Both the position numbers and the translations under genes were made by a program. Positions 43,324-52,645 of a stretch of 64,000 nt of DNA are shown here, piece after piece (positions within the stretch are counted from its first letter, which is position 1; each line of letters starts with the position of its first letter). A model generated the notes under the pieces. It was not told the DNA's origin, made no database searches, and saw nothing but the letters and a program-made list of their open reading frames with translations. The stretch covers positions 172,911 through 236,910 of the forward strand of contig NZ_LR027601.1 in the NCBI RefSeq assembly GCF_900605495.1, written 5' to 3'. This DNA is from Bacilliculturomica massiliensis. GTDB taxonomy: Bacteria > Bacillota > Clostridia > Peptostreptococcales > Anaerovoracaceae.

Positions 43324-44718
43324 ATGAAAAAATTATTGTCCATACTTCTGATAATAGCTGTGATGCTTTCTGTGCCGGTCTTTTCCTATGGAACCACGGA
43401 GACGCCGGCGCTCATCGGAGAGACGGCGATCCTGATGGATATGACCACGGGAAAGATCCTGTACGAGAAAAACGCCAATGACACCCGATATCCGGCCAGC
43501 TGCACAAAGATCATGACGGCCCTTCTGGCTCTGGAGAATCTGGACGTGAACAAGACCGTAACCGTCGACGATAAGACGCCATATGAGGTGGAGGGGAGCC
43601 ACATCGCGCTGGTCCCCGGCGAACAGCTGACTGTGGATCAGCTGCTTCACGCCATGATGACGGAATCGGCAAATGACTGCGCGCTGGTTCTGGGAAAAGA
43701 AATATCGGGCACCACAGAGGATTTTGCCGCGCTGATGAATCAGCGGGCCAAGGAACTGGGAGCGAAGAATACCAATTTCGTCAATCCCAACGGGCTCCAC
43801 AACGACGCCCATGTCAGCACGGCTTACGATCTGGCCATGATCGCCAGATACGCCATGACCAATCCCGAGACCAGCCAGGCCTTTCGGGAGCTGGTCACAA
43901 CATATAAATATTATATCGCGCCCACTAACAAACAGCCGGAGCGTTTTCTTTACAATACCAATCGCCTGCTCTACGACACGGTGAACAAGGTGGTGGTCAA
44001 CGGGGAAAAACGCGTGTTCAAGTATGACGGAGTGACCGGCGTCAAGACAGGATACACCAGTCACGCAGGCGGCTGTCTGGTAGCCAGCGCGGAGCGGAAC
44101 GGGACAGAGCTTCTGGCCGTTGTCATGAAATCTACGGACCCGGGAAGATTCGCAGACTGCATGGCGCTGATGGACTGGGGCTTTGCAAACTTTAAGACCG
44201 TGCCGGCCCTGACTGCGGGAAAAGATCTGGGAGAGACCAAGGTAAAAAAGGGGTCGGTCAATCAGGTGCAGGCTGTGCTGGCGGAAGACGTTTCGGTGAC
44301 ACTGCCGGCGGAGGCGTCTGAGAATGTGATCTCCACAAAGGTGCTGCTGGACGAGACCGTGAACGCTCCGGTGGAAAAGGGGCAGAACATCGGCACCGTC
44401 GAGATCTACGAGGGAGATAATCTGGTGACCACGGTGGGAGCCGTGGCGGCAAAGACCGTCACGGAGGGGGGGCTGCTTTCCTACGTGGGAATTCCGGACA
44501 AGACTGCCAAAAAGATCGGGCTCACGGTATTAGCTGTATTTCTGGTTCTGATAGCCTGGCTGGTGATCTACATCATGATCAAGCGCAGACAGGTCCGTCT
44601 TCGCAGGGAGCGCAGGCGGCTGCGGGCGGAACGGCGGCGCCGGGAAGAGATCGAAAGGCGCGCGGCCTGGGAAGCGGAGTACGAACGGCAGCGCAGGGAT
44701 ACCTGGCAGCAGCGATGA
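43324..44718 (+). CDS. D-alanyl-D-alanine carboxypeptidase (PBP5-like)
   Basis: The 464-residue protein has a signal peptide (LLSILLIIAVMLSVPVFSYG), the three penicillin-binding motifs (SxxK in YPASCTKIMTALLA; SxN in TESANDCALV; KTG in GVKTGYTSHAGG), a PBP5 C-terminal beta domain, and an added C-terminal membrane helix (LTVLAVFLVLIAWLVIYIMI) with an Arg-rich cytoplasmic tail (about 45 residues). It trims the fifth D-Ala of peptidoglycan pentapeptide outside the membrane. The Arg-rich tail is unusual compared with the amphipathic anchor of E. coli PBP5. Confidence 0.9.
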   Translation: MKKLLSILLIIAVMLSVPVFSYGTTETPALIGETAILMDMTTGKILYEKNANDTRYPASCTKIMTALLALENLDVNKTVTVDDKTPYEVEGSHIALVPGEQLTVDQLLHAMMTESANDCALVLGKEISGTTEDFAALMNQRAKELGAKNTNFVNPNGLHNDAHVSTAYDLAMIARYAMTNPETSQAFRELVTTYKYYIAPTNKQPERFLYNTNRLLYDTVNKVVVNGEKRVFKYDGVTGVKTGYTSHAGGCLVASAERNGTELLAVVMKSTDPGRFADCMALMDWGFANFKTVPALTAGKDLGETKVKKGSVNQVQAVLAEDVSVTLPAEASENVISTKVLLDETVNAPVEKGQNIGTVEIYEGDNLVTTVGAVAAKTVTEGGLLSYVGIPDKTAKKIGLTVLAVFLVLIAWLVIYIMIKRRQVRLRRERRRLRAERRRREEIERRAAWEAEYERQRRDTWQQR

Positions 44719-44746
44719 AGGAAACGCCGTAAGTTCATGCGAAAGA

Positions 44747-44795
44747 AAAAAGACGATAGGCCGTTCCGCTGAGGAATGAGGCATATCGTCTTTTG
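44747..44795. terminator. Bidirectional intrinsic terminator
   Basis: AAAAGACGATA and TATCGTCTTTT pair around an inner AGGCC...GAGGC-type loop with A and T runs outside; it lies between convergent dacF-type and PfkB genes. Confidence 0.75.
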
Positions 44796-44836
44796 TTTCG
44801 TTGGGAAGAGAAGGATCCTCTGTGGGTTCCGGGTCG

Positions 44837-45772
44837 TTACAGCTCCGGAATGCTGGGGATGCCACCCCGGCGTGAAAGGGACAGCGCCGCTTTCTCATTA
44901 GCGAAATGGAGGATGTCCACCATTTCCTCGTGGGCCAGCTCCGTCAGCGGCCGGTCGATCTTCAGCAGCCGGTACAGGACCGAGCCGAAAAAGATGTCGC
45001 CTGCGCCGGTGGTATCAACGACCTCCGGCTGCCGCATCCCCTGTACATATCCCTCGCCGTCGCGTCCCACATACATACAGCCTTCGCCGCCCATGGTAAT
45101 GAAGAGGAAGTGGGAACTGTAGGTGTGCAGCAGATCGGTGGGCTGCACGCCGAGAAAGGCCAGATCTTCGTGGCTGAGCTTGGCGATATCCGCTTCTTTT
45201 ATGCCGTTGAGGATCTGCTCTCTCGCCGCCGTCTGGTCTTTCCACACATCAGGCCTGTAGTTGGCGTCGAAGGTGATGATAGCCCCGGCGTTTCTGGCGG
45301 CGCGCACCGCCGACAGCGCGGCGGAACGGGAAGGTTCGTCGGTGAGAGAAAGGCTTCCGAAATGAAGGAGCCGCGTGTCTTCCAGTATGGATAAAGGAAG
45401 TTCTTCCTGCCGAAGCATAGTATCTGCGCCGGGTTTTCGGGAAAAGGTAAAGGAAGGACATCCGTTTTCGTCTAATTCAATAAAACTGAGGGTGGTAAAC
45501 ACGTCGGGATCGGCGATCAGGCCGGAAGTGTCCACGCCCTGCTGGTTCAGAACGGCGATGAGACGCCTGCCGAAGAGATCGGCGCCTACCTTGCCGATGA
45601 AGGCGGTCTTCATACCGTATTTGGCGGGAACGCAGATGAGATTGGCGGGAGCTCCGCCGGGGTTGGCCTCATACAGAGGGCCGTCTTCGTTTTCTGCTGT
45701 GCCGGGTACAGGTGAAGCGGGAACAAAGTCGATCAGAACTTCACCCAGAGCCGTGATATCATATTTTTTCAT
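44837..45772 (-). CDS. PfkB-family sugar kinase (fructokinase-like)
   Basis: The 311-residue protein has the PfkB/ribokinase fold: ITALGEVLIDFVP, NPGGAPANLICVPAKYG (first signature) and VDTTGAGDIFFGSVLYRLL (second, with the catalytic Asp). It resembles fructokinases but could phosphorylate another sugar. ATG 45772 follows GAGGAG; the frame extends to 45889 but the extra residues lie in the repeat region upstream and have no ribosome site. Confidence 0.87.
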   Translation of the reverse strand: MKKYDITALGEVLIDFVPASPVPGTAENEDGPLYEANPGGAPANLICVPAKYGMKTAFIGKVGADLFGRRLIAVLNQQGVDTSGLIADPDVFTTLSFIELDENGCPSFTFSRKPGADTMLRQEELPLSILEDTRLLHFGSLSLTDEPSRSAALSAVRAARNAGAIITFDANYRPDVWKDQTAAREQILNGIKEADIAKLSHEDLAFLGVQPTDLLHTYSSHFLFITMGGEGCMYVGRDGEGYVQGMRQPEVVDTTGAGDIFFGSVLYRLLKIDRPLTELAHEEMVDILHFANEKAALSLSRRGGIPSIPEL

Positions 45773-45864
45773 TGATTTGTTTCTCCTCATAAAATAACAT
45801 TCACACAGACGCTCCGCTCTGTGGTAAAATCTATTACGCGATCGAACCTGAGAGACGGGGCCAT

Positions 45865-45986
45865 GGGCCGGCAGCGCGATAGAATTCATAGAATAGACGC
45901 TCTGCGGCTATTCTGACATGACTGGCCGCAGGCCATCATGGAAGAATCCGCGCATGGCGTCCCGCTATGCGGCTATTATACCACAG
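45865..45986 (-). repeat. Copy of the ~90-bp palindromic repeat family, inverted
   Basis: Read on the minus strand this aligns with 12853-12990: TGTGGTATAATAGCC, GACGCCATGCGCGGAT, CCATGATGGCCTGCGGCC, AGTCATG, GAATAGCCGCAGAGCGTCTATT. Many small differences show it is an older copy. It lies upstream of both the PfkB gene and uvrC. Confidence 0.8.
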
Positions 45987-46060
45987 ACACAGCGCCAGGG
46001 AAAAGAAGCCGCAAAAAAATTTTTACAAAGAGTTGACCAGACAGGCAGGAGTACAGAGAA

Positions 46061-47893
46061 ATGTTTGACATACAGGAAAACCTGAAGAAGTTGCCGGACA
46101 AGCCGGGAGTCTATCTTCACAAGGACAGGATGGGACAGGTCATTTACGTGGGAAAGGCCGTGTCTCTGAAAAACCGGGTGCGGCAGTATTTCCAGTCGCC
46201 GGCCCGCCTTTTGCCGAAGGTGCGCGCTATGGTGTCGCACATCGCGGAGTTTGAATACATCACCACCAGCACAGAGATGGAAGCTTTGATCCTTGAGTGC
46301 AATCTCATCAAGAAATACATGCCAAAGTACAATGTGCTGCTGAGAGATGACAAGACGTACCCCTACATCAAGGTGACGATGAACGAGGAATACCCGAGGA
46401 TCGTAAAGACCCGCAGAGTAGAGCACGACGGGGCGAAGTACTTCGGACCTTACGCAGACGTAGGAGCGGTCAATCAGATCATTGATCTGCTGAACAGGAT
46501 CTACACGCTGAAGCGCTGTTCTGCCAGAAAGTTTTCCGCTAATTTTCAGCCCTGTCTCAATTATCATATCCAGCAGTGCAGAGGCATCTGTACGGGAAAG
46601 GTGGACCGGGAGGAATACCTTGCGGCGGTCCGACAGGTGGTGGAGTTCCTTCAGGGGAGGGACAAGAACCTGCTGGCACATCTGAAGGAGGAGATGGATA
46701 AAAGTGCGGAAGAGCTGAACTTCGAGCGGGCCGCGGAATACAGGGATTATATCCAGGCGGTGTCGGCCATCACGGAAAAACAGAGAGTGACCCTCCAGGG
46801 GGCGGCGGACATGGACCTGATCCTCACCGCCCGCGGCAACGAGAGCGCGCACGTGATTCTTTTTTTCGTGCGTCAGGGAAAACTTTCCGGGAGGGAGAGC
46901 TTTCACCTCAACGAGGAGGCGTCGGAAGACAGAAAAGAGATATTGGAATCCTTCATTAAACAGTATTATTCAGCCAATGCGGCTATCCCCAGAGAGATAC
47001 TGTTGGAGGAGGAACCGGCGGAAGGGGAGCTTCTGGAACAGTGGCTGTCAGATCTGCGGGGCGCGGGAGTCAGGCTGATCGTGCCGCAGAAAGGCGAGAA
47101 GCGGGCTCTCATGGAGCTGGCCCGCCGGGATGTGGTGGAGATGATGAAGGTGCTGGACGAACGGGCGCAGAACCAGAAGGAACGGCAGGCGGCCGCCTCC
47201 AAAGCGCTTTCCGCGCTGGTGGGCCTGCAAAAGAACGGCTGGAGGCTGGAAGCTTACGATATCTCCAACACCAACGGAATGGATTCTGTGGGAGCGATGG
47301 TGGTCTTTGAAAACGGCAGGCCGGTGCGAAAGGATTACCGGAGATTTAAAATCAAAACAGTGGAGGGAGCCGACGACTACGCCAGCCTTCAGGAGGTCAT
47401 CTACCGCCGCATGAAGCGGGGACTTTCGGGGGACGGCGGGTTTTCCAGAATGCCGGATCTCCTGCTCATGGACGGCGGCGACAAGCAGGTGGCCGCTGTG
47501 AGCCAGGTGCTCTCCGCCATGCAGGTGGATATTCCCGTGGCCGGTATGGTGAAAGATGATCACCACCGCACCAGGGGGCTGGTCTATCAGGGAAGGGAAC
47601 TGGATCTGAAAAAAGAACCGGAGCTTTACCGCTACATTGGCACCATTCAGGAGGAAGTGCACCGTTTCGCCATCGAATACCACAGGGGACTGCGGGGAAA
47701 GGCTCTGCAGAAATCCCGGCTGGACGACATACCGGGAGTGGGGGAGAAGCGGAAGCTGGCCCTGCTGTCGCATTTCGGAAGCATCGACGCGATCCGGGAA
47801 GCTGATGTGGAAAAGATCATGGAGGTGCCCGGAATGACGCGCCCGGTGGCGGAAAACATACAAAAACATTTGAATAATTCAATTGTGAAATAA
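46061..47893 (+). CDS. uvrC: Excinuclease ABC subunit C
   Basis: The 610-residue UvrC makes both incisions of nucleotide excision repair. It has the GIY-YIG nuclease (GVYLHKDRMGQVIYVGKAVSLKNRV, residues about 15-95), a UVR motif (FERAAEYRDYIQAV near residue 230), the RNase-H-like endonuclease domain (LEAYDISNTNGMDSVGAMVVF) and C-terminal helix-hairpin-helix (DIPGVGEKRKLALLSHFGSI). Length is typical. The promoter is not obvious; the repeat at 45865 lies just before. Confidence 0.96.
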   Translation: MFDIQENLKKLPDKPGVYLHKDRMGQVIYVGKAVSLKNRVRQYFQSPARLLPKVRAMVSHIAEFEYITTSTEMEALILECNLIKKYMPKYNVLLRDDKTYPYIKVTMNEEYPRIVKTRRVEHDGAKYFGPYADVGAVNQIIDLLNRIYTLKRCSARKFSANFQPCLNYHIQQCRGICTGKVDREEYLAAVRQVVEFLQGRDKNLLAHLKEEMDKSAEELNFERAAEYRDYIQAVSAITEKQRVTLQGAADMDLILTARGNESAHVILFFVRQGKLSGRESFHLNEEASEDRKEILESFIKQYYSANAAIPREILLEEEPAEGELLEQWLSDLRGAGVRLIVPQKGEKRALMELARRDVVEMMKVLDERAQNQKERQAAASKALSALVGLQKNGWRLEAYDISNTNGMDSVGAMVVFENGRPVRKDYRRFKIKTVEGADDYASLQEVIYRRMKRGLSGDGGFSRMPDLLLMDGGDKQVAAVSQVLSAMQVDIPVAGMVKDDHHRTRGLVYQGRELDLKKEPELYRYIGTIQEEVHRFAIEYHRGLRGKALQKSRLDDIPGVGEKRKLALLSHFGSIDAIREADVEKIMEVPGMTRPVAENIQKHLNNSIVK

Positions 47894-48020
47894 GCAATAT
47901 AGTGTTATAGTGTAATATATATTGTCATCCGCTGCTGTCTTCATGACAAGGCGCGCTGCGAAAGCGCGGCAGACGGCGGGCCGGGGAAGACTGCAGAAAA
48001 GAAACAGGAGGATCATAACA

Positions 48021-48317
48021 ATGACCGAACAAGAAAAAAACCATGGCGCTGACTGCGGCTGCGGCTGCAACGAGGAGTCCGATTACATCACGCTGGAATT
48101 TGACGACGGCGTGGAAGTGGAATGCGAGATCATGGGCATCTTCGAATTCGACGGAAAGGAATACATCGCGCTGCTTCCCGACGACGGAACTGATGATGTA
48201 TATATTTACGGTTACAAGGAAGTCAGCGAAGAAGAGTTCGAACTGATCGACATCGAGGACGATGCGGAATTCGAAAAGGTAGTCGCTGAGTTTGACAAGC
48301 TGACTGCGGAGGAGTAG
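48021..48317 (+). CDS. DUF1292 domain protein
   Basis: The 98-residue acidic protein matches DUF1292: DYITLEFDDGVEVECEIMGIFEFDGKEYIALLP and VYIYGYKEVSEEEFELIDIEDDAEFEKV. The head has a CGCGCN cluster. This family is common in Firmicutes and its function is unknown. ATG 48021 follows AGGAGGATCATAACA; the frame extends upstream to 47922 without a ribosome site. A terminator follows at 48407. Confidence 0.88.
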   Translation: MTEQEKNHGADCGCGCNEESDYITLEFDDGVEVECEIMGIFEFDGKEYIALLPDDGTDDVYIYGYKEVSEEEFELIDIEDDAEFEKVVAEFDKLTAEE

Positions 48318-48796
48318 GAAACCGGCGCCCGGCAGGCGGCGACCGATGTTTCGCACCATGAGACCATACCGCCGGCCAATAAGCTGAATTCATATGAAAA
48401 GATAAAGACCGGAGACCGTGCCGTCTCGTTTACTGAGCACAGGTCTCCGGTTTTTTACATGATAGGAACTATCGCCAAGCATCATTGGCGAATGGCTCCC
48501 GGAGTGAGAAGGGGGCGTCTATTCAGAGAAGCGGTCCTTTTCACGGATGGTATTTTCATTATACATAAATCCGTGTCGAAAGCGAATAAACAGAGAAATG
48601 ACTTCGAAAAAATTACAGAAAAAGGGTAGCACGTCAGAAAATTTTATTGGAAATTGACCAGTTTATAAAAAAATGTGTGGAATTGTCAAAATATTGTGAA
48701 TAGAGATAGAAAAATCTAGATAGTTTCCTCCGAAAATGCTATAATCAGATTGTGGTTATATGAAAATGCCCTGCAGGGCAAGAGAGGAGTGACATA
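48318..48796. other. Intergenic region upstream of the sodium/alanine symporter
   Basis: After the terminator at 48407-48457 comes about 340 bp without genes. TATAAT (48740-48745) is a good -10 box for the symporter with no clear -35. A 12-bp palindrome GCCCTGCAGGGC lies at 48769-48780, between the -10 and the ribosome site, and may form a leader hairpin. No riboswitch is recognised. Confidence 0.5.
48407..48457 (+). terminator. Intrinsic terminator after the DUF1292 gene
   Basis: ACCGGAGACC (48408) and GGTCTCCGGT (48442) pair and are followed by TTTTT. Confidence 0.85.
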
Positions 48797-50200
48797 ATGG
48801 AATTCGCAGACAAAATTGTAACAGCAATCAACGGTGTGTTATGGGGATGGCCTATGATCATCCTTCTGTTCGGAACTCATATTTTCATGACGTTCAGAAC
48901 CGGATTTATTCAGAAAAATATTTTTCGCGCGATCAAGATGTCTGTCGAAAAAGATCCGGATGCGGAAGGCGACGTTACGCAGTTCGGCGCGCTGACCACG
49001 GCTTTGGCTTCCACCATCGGAACCGGAAACATCGTGGGCGTAGGCACGGCCATCGCCTCCGGCGGTCCCGGCGCTGTGCTCTGGTGCTGGCTGTCCGGAG
49101 TATTCGGTATCGCCACCAAGTACAGTGAATGCCTGATCGCCGTCAAGTACCGTGTAAAGAGCGAAGACGGCTCCATGATCGGCGGCGCCATGTACGCTCT
49201 GGAGCGGGGGCTGAAGATGAAGTGGCTGGGCGTGATATTCGCTATCTGCACTGCGCTGGCATCCTTTGGTATCGGCTGTACCGTACAGGCCAACGCAGTG
49301 TCCACCAATGTGCAGACCAACTTCGGTGTGCCGCTGTGGGTGACGGGACTGATCGTTGCGGCCCTCACCGGCCTGGTGATCATCGGCGGGATCCAGTCCA
49401 TCACAAGAGTGGCGGAAAAGCTGGTGCCCCTGATGGCGGTGTTCTACTTCCTGGGCTGTCTGATCATCCTGATCATGAACAGAGACGTGCTGGGTCAGGC
49501 CGTAGCGACGATCTGCAAGGCGGCCTTTACGCCGAGAGCGATGGGCGGCGGCTTCATCGGCAGCACCATCATGCTGGCGGCCCGCTACGGAATCGCCAGA
49601 GGATTGTTCTCCAATGAATCCGGACTGGGCTCCGCTCCGCTGGTAGCGGCTGCGGCGCAGACGAGAAATCCGGTGAGACAGGCGCTGGTATCCATGACGG
49701 GAACGTTCTGGGATACGGTAGTCATCTGCCTGATGACCGGTCTGGTCCTGGTAAGCTGCATCATCAAGTACCCCAACATCGACGGACTGTCCGGAAACGG
49801 CGGCGAGCTGACCAGCATGGCCTTTGCGCAGATCCCCACGGTGGGGACCTTCGTACTGGTGATCGGTCTGATCACCTTCGCATTTTCCACCATACTGGGC
49901 TGGTACTATTACGGTGAGCGGTGCATGATCTATCTGTTCGGCGAAAAGGTGAAGATGTTCTACAAGATCATCTGGGTCATCGTTATCTTCATCGGAGCTG
50001 TGGGCAACCTTCCCTTTGTCTGGAATTTGGCCGACATGCTCAACGGTATGATGGCGATCCCCAATCTGATCGCGGTCCTGCTGTTATCTGGTATCATCGC
50101 CAAGGAAGGCAAGCGTTATCTGTCTCCGGATCACATCATGGATAAAGATGATCAGGTGATCCCGGTGGTGGGCAATCAGAAGAAAGGCGTACTTTTCTAA
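48797..50200 (+). CDS. AGCS-family sodium:alanine symporter
   Basis: The 467-residue carrier has about ten membrane helices and the AGCS signatures TALASTIGTGNIVGVGTAIA and FSNESGLGSAPLVAAAAQ. It imports alanine or glycine with sodium. It is a single gene with a terminator at 50309, upstream of and convergent with the GntR regulator gene; it fits an amino-acid-fermenting lifestyle. Confidence 0.93.
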   Translation: MEFADKIVTAINGVLWGWPMIILLFGTHIFMTFRTGFIQKNIFRAIKMSVEKDPDAEGDVTQFGALTTALASTIGTGNIVGVGTAIASGGPGAVLWCWLSGVFGIATKYSECLIAVKYRVKSEDGSMIGGAMYALERGLKMKWLGVIFAICTALASFGIGCTVQANAVSTNVQTNFGVPLWVTGLIVAALTGLVIIGGIQSITRVAEKLVPLMAVFYFLGCLIILIMNRDVLGQAVATICKAAFTPRAMGGGFIGSTIMLAARYGIARGLFSNESGLGSAPLVAAAAQTRNPVRQALVSMTGTFWDTVVICLMTGLVLVSCIIKYPNIDGLSGNGGELTSMAFAQIPTVGTFVLVIGLITFAFSTILGWYYYGERCMIYLFGEKVKMFYKIIWVIVIFIGAVGNLPFVWNLADMLNGMMAIPNLIAVLLLSGIIAKEGKRYLSPDHIMDKDDQVIPVVGNQKKGVLF

Positions 50201-50308
50201 AATTTAATACATAAGATAATCCAGTTATAATCCAAATCCAAGTTATCCAAACGTTCTTTCGGTCTCGCGGCCGGGAGGGCAAAACTCTTTCATAAAACCA
50301 CTGACGAT

Positions 50309-50348
50309 AAAGCCGCGGCGCCGAATTTTCGACGCCGCGGCTTTTTTC
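50309..50348. terminator. Bidirectional intrinsic terminator
   Basis: AAAGCCGCGGCG and CGCCGCGGCTTT form a perfect 12-bp stem around CCGAATTTTCGA, followed by TTT. Confidence 0.85.
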
Positions 50349-50421
50349 ATGGTGTCTGCCGCCGGGCTGCAGGCCGGGATCGTGAGATCAGGCAGGCGCA
50401 GGCAGGTCATAACTGTGATTT

Positions 50422-51129
50422 TTATACCGTATGGTGGGAGCCGGGTTCTTCGCGGAGCATCCAGCGAAGATGGCGGCGGACGATTTTCTGCGCCTGTTCC
50501 TCATCTTTCTGTCGCAGGGCTTCTATGAGCTGAATATGATCTTCCAGCACCTGTCCCGTATCGGGCTGGGCATTTGAAAGTCCGATGATCGCCCTGCTTC
50601 TGGTTAGAGTTCTTTTGACCAGATCGTAAAACGACGGGCGTTCCGCCAGTTCGGCTATGGCAAGATGAAACATAAAGTCCAGCCGGCTTTCCTGATAATT
50701 GAGTTCTGTGTCGTTCAGCGCCAAACTGGTCTGGAGATTTTTCATATCCCTCACGATGCTTTCAAGCCTTTCCAAAGCCCTGTCGTTTATCCTGTTTTCC
50801 TCGATCAAGACCTTCATAATATGCAGCTCGACCAATAATCTCATCTCCGCTATCTCATGTACGTCGGCTTCCGTAAAGTCGAAAACAAAAACGCCTTTCC
50901 GCTTCACGATCTTTACGAGGCCCGTGTTCTCCAGCTGAATAAAGGCCTCACGGATGGGAGAACGGCTTATATTCAGTTCTGTGGCCAACTGGACCTCAGA
51001 TAAATGCTGTCCTCTTTTATAAAAGCCGGACAAAATTCTATAGTGCAGGAGACGAAAAATCTCATCGCTGACTGTCGCACACTGTAAAACACCATTATCT
51101 GAAGAGCCTGTCCGCATAGGAGTATCCAT
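50422..51129 (-). CDS. GntR-family regulator with FCD effector domain
   Basis: The 235-residue protein has a winged-helix N-terminus (LSEVQLATELNISRSPIREAFIQLENTGLVKIVKRKGVFV) and an all-helical FCD domain with its metal/ligand-binding histidines (FHLAIAELAERPSFY; DHIQLIEAL; RRHLRW). FCD regulators respond to organic acids or amino acids. It diverges from the korDABC operon, with palindromes between, so it most likely controls that operon and itself. ATG 51129 is favoured (AAAGG upstream); the frame is open to 51234. Confidence 0.87.
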   Translation of the reverse strand: MDTPMRTGSSDNGVLQCATVSDEIFRLLHYRILSGFYKRGQHLSEVQLATELNISRSPIREAFIQLENTGLVKIVKRKGVFVFDFTEADVHEIAEMRLLVELHIMKVLIEENRINDRALERLESIVRDMKNLQTSLALNDTELNYQESRLDFMFHLAIAELAERPSFYDLVKRTLTRSRAIIGLSNAQPDTGQVLEDHIQLIEALRQKDEEQAQKIVRRHLRWMLREEPGSHHTV

Positions 51130-51283
51130 ATTTTTCACAACCTTTCTAAACATAATGTAATCATAAAACATTCCGCTGCAAGTTTCAAGTAAATCGTGGA
51201 TGCACACGCCGGCGGGGAGGGGGCGCTCAGCCATAGGGCCCCTTCGCAGTGTGCGGAAAATTAAAAAAATTCTAATAATTACT

Positions 51284-51323
51284 ACTGTCGACAGTTGACA
51301 ATCGTCAATGATGCAATTATACT
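51284..51323 (+). promoter_or_regulatory. Sigma-70 promoter and palindromes ahead of the 2-oxoacid oxidoreductase operon
   Basis: TTGACA (51295-51300) and TATACT (51318-51323) are 17 bp apart. ACTGTCGACAGT (51284-51295) is a perfect palindrome and TTGAC-AATC-GTCAA (51295-51308) an inverted repeat overlapping the -35, as expected for a GntR-type operator. Confidence 0.7.
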
Positions 51324-51378
51324 ATACTCAAAGTCTGAGGTAAACAGTATTTTCGTCGGCGTTTCAGGAGGTGCGCAT

Positions 51379-51573
51379 ATGACTGTAACGGTATTGAAGG
51401 AAAGATGCAAGGGCTGTAATTATTGTCTGAAGGTATGTCCAAAAGAAGCAATATCCCCGGCCCAAAGCCTGAACAACCAGGGGTATGAATGCGTAACAGT
51501 GGATGAGGAGCGATGTATAAGCTGCGGCATGTGTTATATTATGTGTCCTGAGAGCGTGTTTGAAATTAGTTGA
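51379..51573 (+). CDS. korD: 2-oxoacid:ferredoxin oxidoreductase, ferredoxin-like delta subunit
   Basis: This 64-residue protein carries two [4Fe-4S] motifs, CKGCNYCLKVCPKEA and CISCGMCYIMCPESV, and is the electron-transfer subunit that hands electrons from the oxidoreductase to free ferredoxin. AGGAGGTG precedes ATG 51379. It is the first gene of an operon in the order D-A-B-C. Confidence 0.88.
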   Translation: MTVTVLKERCKGCNYCLKVCPKEAISPAQSLNNQGYECVTVDEERCISCGMCYIMCPESVFEIS

Positions 51574-51586
51574 GGGAGGGCTGAAA

Positions 51587-52645
51587 GTGGCAAAAGTAAT
51601 GATGAAGGGCAATGAAGCGCTGGCCGAAGCCGCGGTCAGAGCGGGATGCCGTCTGTATTGTGGTTACCCCATCACACCGCAGACGGAGATAATGGAGTAT
51701 TTGTCTGCACGGCTTCCGGAGGTGGGCGGACATTTTATCCAGTCGGAGTCTGAGGTAGCCGGTATCTCTATGATCTTAGGCGGCGCCTGCACAGGATACA
51801 GAGTCATGACAGGTTCCTCGGGAACAGGCTTCAGCCTGAAGCAGGAAGGGATCTCCTGGATGGCGGCTGACGAGCTGCCCGGGGTCATTGTCAATGTCTG
51901 CCGTTACGGAAGCGGTCTGGGACTGATCAGCCCGGGACAGGACGCGTATATTCAGGCGACTAAGGGCGGCGGCCACGGTTCCTATCACGCGATCGTATAC
52001 GGACCGTCCACGATCCAGGAGATGGTGGATCTCACCGGCTTAGCTTTCGATAAGGCGGATGAATATCGAAATCCGGTCATCATGCTTTCAGACGGCGCGC
52101 TGGGACAGATGATGGAACCGGTAGAGTTTCCGGACTTTCAGGAAGTCCATCCGAATAAAGACTGGACGATAACGGGAAAGGGAAAGGGCCGGGGCCACAA
52201 GATCACCACCGCTATCTACACGGATCCCAAGTATGACCAGCATGTGCGGGAAAAATACGCCAGGATCGCGGCGGAGGAGCAGCGCTGGGAAAGCCTGTGC
52301 ACGGAAGACGCGGCGATCGTACTGGTGGCGTACGGCACTTCCGGAAGAGTGTGCAGGCAAGCCGTTCAGATGGCCAGAAAAAAAGGGATGAAGCTTGGAC
52401 TGATCAGACCGGTGACACTCTGGCCTTTCCCCGTGAAAGCTTTCGAGCAGCCGGTACATACAGCGAAAGCGTTTGTGACTGTAGAGATGAGCGCACTGGG
52501 CCAGATGGTCGAGGATGTGAGATTGACGGTAAACGGAAGAAAGCCTGTCTTTCTGTATTCCTCCGGCATGGCGCCGCCCAGAGAAGCCGTCATCCTGCAG
52601 ATGGCTGAAGATATTTTGGACGGCAGAATGAAGGAGGTGCTTTAG
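51587..52645 (+). CDS. korA: 2-oxoacid:ferredoxin oxidoreductase, alpha subunit
   Basis: The 352-residue subunit has the typical YCGYPITPQTEIMEYL opening, the conserved QSESEVAGISMILGGA turn, and TGSSGTGFSLKQEGISWMAADELP. It binds the 2-oxoacid and pairs with the TPP-bearing beta subunit. GTG 51587 has GAGGGAGGG 6 bases upstream; the frame extends upstream into the ferredoxin gene. It is 13 bp after korD. Which 2-oxoacid is used (2-oxoglutarate, branched-chain, or aryl) cannot be told by eye. Confidence 0.88.
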   Translation: MAKVMMKGNEALAEAAVRAGCRLYCGYPITPQTEIMEYLSARLPEVGGHFIQSESEVAGISMILGGACTGYRVMTGSSGTGFSLKQEGISWMAADELPGVIVNVCRYGSGLGLISPGQDAYIQATKGGGHGSYHAIVYGPSTIQEMVDLTGLAFDKADEYRNPVIMLSDGALGQMMEPVEFPDFQEVHPNKDWTITGKGKGRGHKITTAIYTDPKYDQHVREKYARIAAEEQRWESLCTEDAAIVLVAYGTSGRVCRQAVQMARKKGMKLGLIRPVTLWPFPVKAFEQPVHTAKAFVTVEMSALGQMVEDVRLTVNGRKPVFLYSSGMAPPREAVILQMAEDILDGRMKEVL

